A DNA stretch of 8,504 nt from Faecalibacterium prausnitzii (GTDB lineage Bacteria; Bacillota; Clostridia; Oscillospirales; Ruminococcaceae): positions 24,338 to 32,841 of the forward strand of contig DCCL01000029.1 in the NCBI GenBank assembly GCA_002313795.1. The letters are read 5' to 3'. The translations under genes were made by a program, and so were the position numbers. Within the stretch, counting starts at the first letter, position 1, and each line of letters begins with the position of its first letter. The notes under the pieces are model-generated. The model was not told where the DNA came from and searched no databases. It saw only the letters and a program-made list of their open reading frames with translations. Positions 1 through 6,306 of this stretch are shown here, in pieces.

Positions 1-8
1 TTTCTCAT
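1..8 (-). CDS. First codons of the next operon gene (partial, runs off the left edge)
   Basis: An ATG at 8-6 on the minus strand, followed by AGA and AA, lies just downstream of a very strong Shine-Dalgarno run (GGGAGGAG at 20-13). It sits 60 bases after the J2 stop codon, which is the spacing expected for the next gene of the operon. Only two complete codons (Met-Arg) are visible, so the product cannot be identified. In Afp/PVC-type clusters the genes after the BaseplateJ pair usually encode a tail fibre, tape measure or AAA+ ATPase, but this is only positional expectation. Confidence 0.55.
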
Positions 9-12
9 ACTA

Positions 13-20
13 CTCCTCCC
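13..20 (-). promoter_or_regulatory. Strong ribosome binding site for the partial gene at the left edge
   Basis: Read on the minus strand, GGGAGGAG is followed by TAGT and then ATG at 8-6. This near-perfect match to the anti-Shine-Dalgarno sequence, at a workable distance, is the main evidence that a gene begins at position 8. Confidence 0.6.
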
Positions 21-44
21 TTTCACAGGGATCAAATCACTTCA

Positions 45-68
45 GAAACTGTTCATGAAAACAGCTTC
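45..68 (-). other. RNA hairpin directly after the J2 stop codon
   Basis: The minus-strand transcript reads GAAGCUGUU, loop UUCAUG, AACAGUUUC. This gives a nine-base-pair stem with one G-U wobble and a six-base loop. It begins on the base right after the J2 stop (71-69). No run of U follows (next bases are UGAAGUGAUUUG), and a new gene with a strong ribosome binding site begins 36 bases later, so it is not a canonical intrinsic terminator. It could stabilise a processed mRNA end or cause mild polarity between baseplate and downstream genes. The stem is AU-rich and modest, so chance is possible. Confidence 0.45.
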
Positions 69-2135
69 TCAGTAGGTCAGAACATTGCAGCTCTGCAAAA
101 AGGCTGCACAGTCGCCCGGCAGTTTAAGGTCGCCAGTCACCGTTAGGGTGCAGCCAGGTGCAGAGGAAGAAAGCTCCACCCGTCTTACCGCCAGCACACC
201 CGGCAGTTTCTGGAATCCCGCCGCCAGCTCTGCTGCCGATATCATATCGCCGATATTCCGGCCATTTCTCCGGACCCGGAGGCACTCTTCTGCCACCCGG
301 CGAATTTCTTTTTCTGGCACTGGGCCGGCGGTCTGGAGCCGCACCGACAGCGAAACGCCCGCATAACGGGGTGACACCACCCGGAGCAGAGTTCCCACCG
401 GACGGAGGGTCTCCATATGTTTTCGCACCTGCCTGAGAAACCGCTCATCCGGCAGAGGCTTTGCTCCAGCTGAGGCAGGCATCACCACCATCGTCACTAC
501 CGGGCGGCAGCTCTGGCCGGTGGGCTCCTGTGGATCCCAGCCAGGCAGAGCTTTGGCCTGCTCCACCCGGAGACCAGGTGCTGCGCAGGCCAGCTCTTCA
601 TAATCCTCTGCCGTCACGCAGGGGTGTTGTGCCTGAAGCCGGGCCAGGAGCCGGGCGGCAGCCTCCGCTGTGCTTTCTTCATCACAGCCCCCCGTGGCGG
701 GGTCATTCTCCACGGCACAGCCACTCTCGAAAATGAGCCGCTGCCCTGCCGGGATATTGCCTCCGCTGCCCTCGGTGAGCACCATTTCCGCAAAGAAGAT
801 GGCCGCTTTTCCCCGGGGAACCACCGCGCCGTTCTCGCCGTTGCCGAAGGTAATCTCTTCCCTCGCAGCATCATAAGTAAAGACCCGTTCCCGAGGACCG
901 CAGGCATACAGATCCTCCACGCAGTGCCATAGCTGTGGACGTATCCCACCATCCCGGCAGAGGGTATCGCAGATGAGGGTCAGTCGATCCGTACAGAGCT
1001 TCCGCCCTCCAAGATCCAGCTTCAGCACCTGCCCGGGCAGGCCATCAGAATCAAAAAATAAATCGGGGTAATGCACTGGGTCGGAGCATACAGCCAGCAG
1101 GTTTTCGCTGCCGTCTTCCGCGGCGCTGACTGCATTCAGCCGGACACCTGTCACCTCCCCCGGTAAAACTTCTTCCACATTACACTGCCGCCAGCCATCT
1201 GCCTCCCGTAGGAAGAGAGTAAACGCACCTTCCCGGGCGGCAGCGTCCTCAAAGCGAAGGGTGCAGTCCGATTTGGCGGACACTGTCATAGCACGGAGCC
1301 GTGACCAGGTCTCCTGCTGCATAGCCCGGTATTTCGCCCCGGACACCGCACAGAGGATGACATTTTCCTCGCAGCCCGGGTCACGCAGGCTGAGTCTGAG
1401 ACAGTGAGCTTTTCTCCCGCCGGGTACCGGGGTCTTTGCCCACTGCTGCGGCACCGCCAGCGTCACAAGACCGCTCTGGCTCAGGGCGTGGGTCTCGTCG
1501 CTGACCGGTTCCGTTTCTCCCACGCCTTCCAGCATCCACAGAATCTCTCTGGGGCGCTGTTCTACTGTGTCGAAGGGGTTGCGGGCCGGTTCATCCGGCT
1601 CTTTTACTTCGAACCAGAGAGTGATGCGCTCTGCACCAAAGGTATCCAGCCCGATGACCAGTTCGCTCTTCTCCCCGCCATAGAAAAAAGCATCTACTCC
1701 GGCCCGGCCTTTCTGCAGGATAGGAGTAATTTCTTCCCACTCGTCGGCCCGGCCCAGATACACTCCGGTGATTTCGGCAGGCCGGGCGGGAATAGGCTCT
1801 TTCAGTTCAAAGACTATCCCTTCCGGGGTCTCAAGCCGTGTTCCTTCCGGGTAGGCTGTCCCACTGCTCAGACAGCGGACATAGCACTCTGCCGCCGCTG
1901 CCGGGCGGACTCTCTCTCCCGCCAGCTTGAGCAGTTTCCGCTTCATCCGATCTGTGTAGACATTCATGTGATACTGCTGCATCTCTTTATACCATGCCAG
2001 CAGCTCAATGAGGGTGATGCCCGGGTCGGAAGGGTTATAATTCGTCCACTGGGGACATAATTGGGGCAGGCGGCTCACCGCATGCTCCACGATGGCGTCA
2101 AAGGACTGATCATCCAGATTTCGTGATTGCAGCAC
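69..2135 (-). CDS. Second BaseplateJ/gp6-like wedge protein, J2 (Afp11/Afp12 family)
   Basis: A 688-residue putative baseplate wedge protein of the BaseplateJ (T4 gp6-like) superfamily. Residues 27-75 carry the family's N-terminal signature: CPQWTNYNPSDPGITLIELL, then a YxxNxYTDR-like stretch and KLLKLAGE. Residues 418-464 hold the BaseplateJ core, with FGNGENG (430-436), a Pro-Arg-Gly and SGGNIPAG (458-465 or so). A TAEDYEELA segment follows near 508-516, then a C-terminal domain ending in the IGDMISAAEL...LPGVLAVRRVEL pattern (628-655). Residues 197-275 resemble an accessory module also found twice in J1. The start is GTG at 2135: an in-frame TGA lies two codons upstream, and AAGGAG sits about ten bases before the GTG. 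It is unusually cysteine-rich (23 of 688). In related machines two gp6-like proteins pair in each wedge, so it should partner J1 just upstream. The family call is strong; which Afp homologue it matches is not settled. Confidence 0.9.
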   Translation of the reverse strand: MLQSRNLDDQSFDAIVEHAVSRLPQLCPQWTNYNPSDPGITLIELLAWYKEMQQYHMNVYTDRMKRKLLKLAGERVRPAAAAECYVRCLSSGTAYPEGTRLETPEGIVFELKEPIPARPAEITGVYLGRADEWEEITPILQKGRAGVDAFFYGGEKSELVIGLDTFGAERITLWFEVKEPDEPARNPFDTVEQRPREILWMLEGVGETEPVSDETHALSQSGLVTLAVPQQWAKTPVPGGRKAHCLRLSLRDPGCEENVILCAVSGAKYRAMQQETWSRLRAMTVSAKSDCTLRFEDAAAREGAFTLFLREADGWRQCNVEEVLPGEVTGVRLNAVSAAEDGSENLLAVCSDPVHYPDLFFDSDGLPGQVLKLDLGGRKLCTDRLTLICDTLCRDGGIRPQLWHCVEDLYACGPRERVFTYDAAREEITFGNGENGAVVPRGKAAIFFAEMVLTEGSGGNIPAGQRLIFESGCAVENDPATGGCDEESTAEAAARLLARLQAQHPCVTAEDYEELACAAPGLRVEQAKALPGWDPQEPTGQSCRPVVTMVVMPASAGAKPLPDERFLRQVRKHMETLRPVGTLLRVVSPRYAGVSLSVRLQTAGPVPEKEIRRVAEECLRVRRNGRNIGDMISAAELAAGFQKLPGVLAVRRVELSSSAPGCTLTVTGDLKLPGDCAAFLQSCNVLTY
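1311..1547 (-). repeat. Accessory module in J2, third copy of the J1 repeat
   Basis: J2 residues 197-275 align by eye with the two J1 modules. They share a Trp near the start (W200), an acidic-Glu-Thr followed by SG and a hydrophobic strand (SDETHALSQSGLVTL), a Pro, a Cys-Leu-Arg-Leu strand (245-248), and an ending with AVSGAKYRAMQQET that parallels AIRLNTVAAVQRQT in J1. Divergence is high at protein level, so this is a fold-level duplication rather than a recent DNA repeat. Confidence 0.55.
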
Positions 2136-2144
2136 TCTTCAGCG

Positions 2145-2157
2145 CTCCTTTCGTTCC
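2145..2157 (-). promoter_or_regulatory. Ribosome binding site and leader of J2, shared 13-mer
   Basis: The minus strand reads GGAACGAAAGGAG, followed by CGCTGAAGA and the GTG start at 2135. AAAGGAG is the Shine-Dalgarno core and it supports GTG as the initiator, since no ATG is suitably placed and an in-frame TGA lies immediately upstream. The same 13 bases occur before the LysM gene at 8205-8193. Confidence 0.7.
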
Positions 2158-2165
2158 GTCAGCTT

Positions 2166-5078
2166 TCAGGAGATGCGGACAGTGTGCAGGCCGCTCCGCA
2201 CTGTAGCGAAGGGATGCACCGTGCTCTCCTCGATAGGGCATATCTTTCGAGCCCCGTCCTCATACCAGACGCCCTCCACCATAAGGTGCTGGATGGAGTC
2301 CACATTCTGGACAGTCTTGACGGCAGTGTACAGCTCGTGCAGCTCAATCTGCCGACCGATCTCCCGGCTACGCCAGACCTTTTCGATCCGCTCTTCCAGC
2401 GCTGCCGCCACATCCTGCTGGGTCTGGGCAGCGTTCTCAAAATCCTTCAGAGTAACGTTGATTTGGACATTCAGGGTGATATTCACCGAAGGCCGGACAT
2501 GGACCCGGCCTGTCCCGAGCAGGGTACAGTCATAGTCCTTCGCAAGAAATTCCTCGATCTCCCGGCAGAGTTGCCAGGAAGCACGGTCATTGTCCGGGGC
2601 GTCTCCCATGACCACCACGCAGACGTTGCCCGGTTTTCGGGCACCCGTATCGTCCATCCCCGCAAAGCAGCGGATCTGCTTGACATGGGGAAAATTGAGC
2701 TTTACAAGATCCTCGTAATCCTGTGCCGACACCACACGTTCCCGATTGTGGAACCGGCGGTTCCCGAGCTCTTCCAGTTCACACTGGGGCAGCGGGTCTG
2801 CGCCGCCGCTCATGGGGGTGATGTTGGAGAAGGATGCGATGTGGGGCACCGATGCCAGAAACTCAGTGACAGCTCCCGCCGGGAGGTTGCCCCTGCTTCC
2901 GCCACCATAGCTTCCCTGCACTACCACCGATTCGAACCCGGCGGGCAGCACCCGGCCATGGATGCCATCGCCAAACCTCAGAACGCCATTCGCAGCATCC
3001 AATTCGTAGACCCGGGCCTCTTTTCCGCAGCCTGCCAGCGAAGATGTCTGTTCCCAGCGCACCCAGATGGTCTCCTGTTCGTCCTTTCCTTCTATGCGGA
3101 GCGAGGAAGGGGCAACCCGTTTTATCTCTTCTCTTTCGGCGGAGGCCAGTACGCTGGTCTCATTGACCCAGACCTCGCACCGAAGGATGCTGTCCTGCAG
3201 CAGATGAAGCGTCCGCCCCGCGTCATTGGGGCCGGTACTGAATCGTTGCTCCGGCATCGTCTGACGCTGGACAGCGGCGACGGTGTTGAGCCGGATAGCA
3301 GCTACCACCGGCAGAGCCTGACACCCCGGCAGCTCGCTCATGCTCATCCGGAGCCAGCAGCCCTCCTGCCCGAAGAACTCTGCTTTTGGCAGCGGCTGCG
3401 GCAGATAGAGGTACACCTGACCAGAGCAGCCAAGACTGCGCGTTTCATCCAAAACCCGGAGAGTTTCAAAGCGGGTGCCGTTCCATGCCTCATAGAGGAT
3501 CTTGCCTCGCAAGTCAGAACGGCCCAGAAGATCAAATGTGAGGGCGGTCGGCAGACCGTCCGGAGAGGAATCAAAACAGAGATATTCCGCCGGAATAGGA
3601 GCCTCGAAATTCGCATATATCTCAGCATTCAGCGAGCGGATGCCCTCTGTTTCCAACTCCATCACCGAGGCGTTGTTCTTCGCCCGGATGCTCTTTGCCC
3701 GGCAGGGCTCCGGGTAGGACCAGGTGCAGGTCACTTCCCGGAGGAACGGCACGATCCATTTTGGCTGCGAAGAATACTCGTTCTCAATGGCGGTCACTCT
3801 GGCCCGGATATAGCAGCCCTCTCCAGCCTCCACATCCACCATCTTCAGGTCATCCGGAACGGTGAACCGCAGCTCCTGCGGCAGGTCTTTCCTGCCCGAG
3901 AAGGGGTTCCGACTGCCCTGCACCGGCAGCTCTGCCCAGCCGCTGCCGTTATAATATTCCCACACAACGCCCCGCACAAAGACATCATCGGTCTGCACGG
4001 TGATGGCATCATTTTTATCAATGATCATCTGGTTGAAATTGTACCGGGGGCCGGTGTCCATCGTCGTCCATTCCACCGTATCCATATCGAACCGCAGCAT
4101 TGCCTGTGCGCCCCGCTTACTGAACACCTCATCCGAACGGATATAGAACAGATCATACACCGCCGGACGGCGGCCGAAACAATAGCCGCCCTCATCCGGC
4201 TGGATGGGGATATCTCCCTGCAGCAGCCGCTGCGCCTCTACCTGCCGATCCGGGATACTTCGCACCAGCAGACCATCGATAACGATACTGCCCTGCCCCG
4301 CCCGCATCTCGCAGAAAAGCCGCAGATCACCGTTCTCGTCCGGCATGAAGGCCGCGTTCTGCGTTTTGTGAAGGGTGAGAACGCCATTTTCTGCTGTGAC
4401 CTCCGTAAAGGGGATTCGCCCTTCCTCACCCTGCCAGCTCCACGAGGCGGTACCCGGGTCAGCCAAACGTTCGGCCAACTGCTCACTGAACTGCTGGTCG
4501 CGGCACACGAAGGTCACTTCATAGCGGCAGGGGACATGGCCCCGCAGGACATCGTTCTGCACAAACGAAAAACTGTGCTCTTGCAGGTTTTCCGCCTCTG
4601 TAGGACGGAAAAAGGGCTGAGGCCGGGCCATATCCAGTTTCTGAATGACCTCACCGTCTTTGCCGGAGAACCACACGCTCTCCAGACGGGCCGGGGTCGC
4701 CTCGATGGAACGCGTCGTTGTGTAAACGACGTTCTCCTCTTTTTCATCCTGCGCATAGACCATGGTACCACCGGGGATAGCCACTTTCTGTTCCACTCCC
4801 TCGTGGACTTTGAATTGCAGTACACCGGCAGCAGGGATCTGAGTTCCCTGCTCCACACCCAGCAGCTCAAGGAACTCAGTATACATTTTGGGCGGCACCG
4901 CATTAAAGCGGTCCACCGTCTGGTAGAACATCTCCCCGAACAACTCGGCCAGCGCCGCTGCCGGGTCATCGGCAGTATCCCCGCCATAGTGCCACTCCGG
5001 CAGATACTCCGCTGCACGGCGGGAGAACTGCGCCATGATATCCGCTTTGGTGCGGCTGTCCAAGATGGGTGCTTTCAT
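2166..5078 (-). CDS. Large BaseplateJ/gp6-like wedge protein, J1 (Afp11/Afp12 family)
   Basis: A 970-residue baseplate wedge protein. The N-terminal region (about 10-75) has the LPEW...DDPAAALAELFGEM...FYQTVDRFN...FLELLGV signature seen in large eCIS BaseplateJ proteins. The BaseplateJ core lies at about 686-745, with LRFGDGIHGRVLP (700-712) and SYGGGSRGNLPAG (723-735). It is followed by MSGGADPL (756-763), an SAQDYEDLV segment (784-792), and a C-terminal domain with EIGRQIELHELYTAV...QNVDSIQHL (906-932). Residues 373-450 and 529-605 are two copies of an accessory module (YYNGSGW / AWNGTRF, then GEGCYIRA / QEGCWLRM). Phage gp6/gpJ proteins are much shorter, so this large form supports an eCIS. 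The start follows the gp25 stop by three bases, with AGAGGA ten bases upstream, which points to translational coupling. The later Met15 has no ribosome binding site. It should form the wedge together with gp25 and J2. Confidence 0.93.
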   Translation of the reverse strand: MKAPILDSRTKADIMAQFSRRAAEYLPEWHYGGDTADDPAAALAELFGEMFYQTVDRFNAVPPKMYTEFLELLGVEQGTQIPAAGVLQFKVHEGVEQKVAIPGGTMVYAQDEKEENVVYTTTRSIEATPARLESVWFSGKDGEVIQKLDMARPQPFFRPTEAENLQEHSFSFVQNDVLRGHVPCRYEVTFVCRDQQFSEQLAERLADPGTASWSWQGEEGRIPFTEVTAENGVLTLHKTQNAAFMPDENGDLRLFCEMRAGQGSIVIDGLLVRSIPDRQVEAQRLLQGDIPIQPDEGGYCFGRRPAVYDLFYIRSDEVFSKRGAQAMLRFDMDTVEWTTMDTGPRYNFNQMIIDKNDAITVQTDDVFVRGVVWEYYNGSGWAELPVQGSRNPFSGRKDLPQELRFTVPDDLKMVDVEAGEGCYIRARVTAIENEYSSQPKWIVPFLREVTCTWSYPEPCRAKSIRAKNNASVMELETEGIRSLNAEIYANFEAPIPAEYLCFDSSPDGLPTALTFDLLGRSDLRGKILYEAWNGTRFETLRVLDETRSLGCSGQVYLYLPQPLPKAEFFGQEGCWLRMSMSELPGCQALPVVAAIRLNTVAAVQRQTMPEQRFSTGPNDAGRTLHLLQDSILRCEVWVNETSVLASAEREEIKRVAPSSLRIEGKDEQETIWVRWEQTSSLAGCGKEARVYELDAANGVLRFGDGIHGRVLPAGFESVVVQGSYGGGSRGNLPAGAVTEFLASVPHIASFSNITPMSGGADPLPQCELEELGNRRFHNRERVVSAQDYEDLVKLNFPHVKQIRCFAGMDDTGARKPGNVCVVVMGDAPDNDRASWQLCREIEEFLAKDYDCTLLGTGRVHVRPSVNITLNVQINVTLKDFENAAQTQQDVAAALEERIEKVWRSREIGRQIELHELYTAVKTVQNVDSIQHLMVEGVWYEDGARKICPIEESTVHPFATVRSGLHTVRIS
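3264..3494 (-). repeat. Accessory module, second copy within J1
   Basis: J1 residues 529-605: YEAWNGTRFETLRV, then a DETRSLGCSGQVYLYLP stretch, QEGCWLRM and a closing PVVAAIRLNTVAAV strand. It parallels residues 373-450 of the same protein at about 156 residues' distance and also part of J2. Predominantly beta character is inferred from alternating hydrophobics. Confidence 0.6.
3729..3962 (-). repeat. Accessory module, first copy within J1
   Basis: J1 residues 373-450: WEYYNGSGWAELPV, then a region ending in LRFTVPDDL, GEGCYIRARV and PKWIVPFLREVTCT. The order of landmarks (aromatic-Asn-Gly, hydrophobic strand with Pro, Glu-Gly-Cys-aromatic-hydrophobic-Arg, Pro and final strand) is the same as in the second copy. 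Confidence 0.6.
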
Positions 5079-5081
5079 CGC

Positions 5082-5498
5082 TCATTCATCCTCTTCTTGC
5101 TGTCCCGCCCCGGTGTAGAACGGGTAGACCTGATTGAAGCGGTTGTTGGTGCTGCGCACCGTGTAGGAGACATGCACCACCAGTGCGCCGCTCTGGTTGG
5201 AAGGCTCCTCACAGGACACTTCAATGTCCCGGATGCGGGGCTCCTGCAGGACCAGCTGACGCTGAAGGTCGTAGGCAATACCTTCCTGCAGCGAGGAATC
5301 CGAGGGGGCGAACGCATAATCTGCCGTGTTGGCCCCGAAGTCCGGCCGCATGACCCGCTCGCCCCGGTAAGTGCCCAGAATGATACCCACCGACTCCCGG
5401 ATGTTATCCTCATGGCTGCTCATGGCAAAGTGCCCTGTCCGAGGGTCCAGCCGGAGAGGAAAGCTCAACCCCTTGCCTAGAAAATCTCGGTTATCCAT
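5082..5498 (-). CDS. gp25-like baseplate wedge protein (Afp9/TssE family)
   Basis: A 138-residue protein of the gp25/GPW family, which in contractile machines sits in the baseplate wedge and anchors the first sheath ring. Residues 32-55 carry the family hallmark: an IRESVGIILGT helix, then YRGERVMRPDFG. The conserved EPR motif is at 86-88 (LQEPRIRDIEV), and a final strand ends in the typical VRSTNN...NQVYPFY (114-128). The N-terminus GKGLSFPLRLDPRTG is also typical. The length is normal for the family. AGGAGG lies seven bases before the ATG, 16 bases after the spike stop. The C-terminus is an acidic tail (QQEEDE) whose codons also form the Shine-Dalgarno region of J1 three bases downstream. 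The identification is very secure. Confidence 0.96.
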   Translation of the reverse strand: MDNRDFLGKGLSFPLRLDPRTGHFAMSSHEDNIRESVGIILGTYRGERVMRPDFGANTADYAFAPSDSSLQEGIAYDLQRQLVLQEPRIRDIEVSCEEPSNQSGALVVHVSYTVRSTNNRFNQVYPFYTGAGQQEEDE

Positions 5499-5514
5499 CC
5501 GTGTCCTCCTGCTA

Positions 5515-6306
5515 TCAGTTGATGTTCACGCCTGCGCTGCCCTTGAGATCTGCCGAAGCACCCTTCAGAGTCAGCTTACCGCTGGCTTCTACATTGGCCG
5601 AGGAACCTGCGGCCTTGAAGCTGTTGGTGGCTTTTTCCTCGATGTCACTGCCATTGACGGTGATTTTTCCACTGCCTTTGATGGTCACGGTTCCCGAGCT
5701 TTCCAGTGTGATACTTGTCTCACCGGCTGAAAGGACCATCTTCTTGTCCGCGTGGAGTGTCATCTCACCATTTTTCCAGTCCAGTTTGATACTGTTCTTG
5801 GACTCCGGGTCGGTGAGCACAACCGTCTGTCCCAGGTCATCCAGACTGAGTCTTGCGCCCTTGGGGGTCTTCAGGGTGACGGTCTCCTTCTCCTTCTCGT
5901 CGTAGAACAGCAGTTCGGAGCCGCCCGGCGTCTTGATAGAGAAGTTGATGTTCTTGCCCTCCTGCATGGTATAAGGCGGAGGCGACTCGGTGTTCCAGAC
6001 ACCGCCCACAACATAAGGGCAGTGCGGGTCTCCGCCCAGATAGGCCAGCAGTACCAGATCATCTACGCTGGGCATAAAATACTGGCCGCAGTTCTTGCCG
6101 GAGAGGGGTTGCATCACCGGACACCAGTCGGTCTCAAGGATGTCCGTCTCTTTTTTTCCGGCTACCGGACGGCAGAGCACACGATTCAATTTTTTGGGGT
6201 CAGTGATGTTGGTCACCCGGGCCAGTGTCAGGCCCACCCGCTGCATGCTTTTTTGCAGCTCATCCAGTTCCAAGCCGCTGGAAAACGAATCAAACAGACT
6301 ATTCAT
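5515..6306 (-). CDS. Baseplate spike protein, gp5/gpV-like OB fold plus beta-helix (C-terminal half of VgrG/Afp8)
   Basis: A 263-residue central spike. Residues about 28-105 form a phage baseplate V type OB fold: ARVTNITDPKKLNRVLCRP, a Trp-Cys-Pro-Val strand, GQYFMPSVDDLVLLAYLGGD (75-94) and PHCPYVVGGVWN. From about 118 to 263 the chain is made of short alternating strands rich in Gly, Ser, Thr and Lys (IKTPGG, LKTPKGARLSL, VTIKGSGKITVNGS, LTLKGASADLKGS), as expected for the intertwined trimeric beta-helix needle. The C-terminus (SAGVNIN) has no HxH metal-binding tip; the only histidines are 95 and 185. The start codon overlaps the hub stop as ATGA, with only a weak AAGGGG upstream, so translation is probably coupled to the hub. 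In Afp8 and VgrG this part is fused to the hub; here it is a separate gene. Confidence 0.9.
   Translation of the reverse strand: MNSLFDSFSSGLELDELQKSMQRVGLTLARVTNITDPKKLNRVLCRPVAGKKETDILETDWCPVMQPLSGKNCGQYFMPSVDDLVLLAYLGGDPHCPYVVGGVWNTESPPPYTMQEGKNINFSIKTPGGSELLFYDEKEKETVTLKTPKGARLSLDDLGQTVVLTDPESKNSIKLDWKNGEMTLHADKKMVLSAGETSITLESSGTVTIKGSGKITVNGSDIEEKATNSFKAAGSSANVEASGKLTLKGASADLKGSAGVNIN

Noticed and set aside
45..68. Intrinsic transcription terminator after J2
   Set aside because: The stem is AU-rich and no U-run follows it. A gene with a strong ribosome binding site begins 36 bases later in the same direction.
1404..2060. A 218-codon plus-strand open frame opposite J2
   Set aside because: It is the same codon-aligned antisense artefact within a gene whose BaseplateJ motifs are clear on the minus strand.
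2127..5480. A 1117-codon open frame on the plus strand opposite J1 and gp25
   Set aside because: It is codon-aligned with the sense genes, so its stops correspond to sense codons TTA, CTA and TCA, which J1 and most of gp25 simply do not use. It ends exactly at the CTA of gp25 codon 7 (5480-5478). Its translation resembles no known protein and it has no convincing ribosome binding site. It is a codon-bias artefact.
5515..6306. Effector domain fused to the spike C-terminus
   Set aside because: The chain after the OB fold is a uniform Gly/Ser/Thr/Lys-rich beta-helix up to the stop, with no extra globular region.
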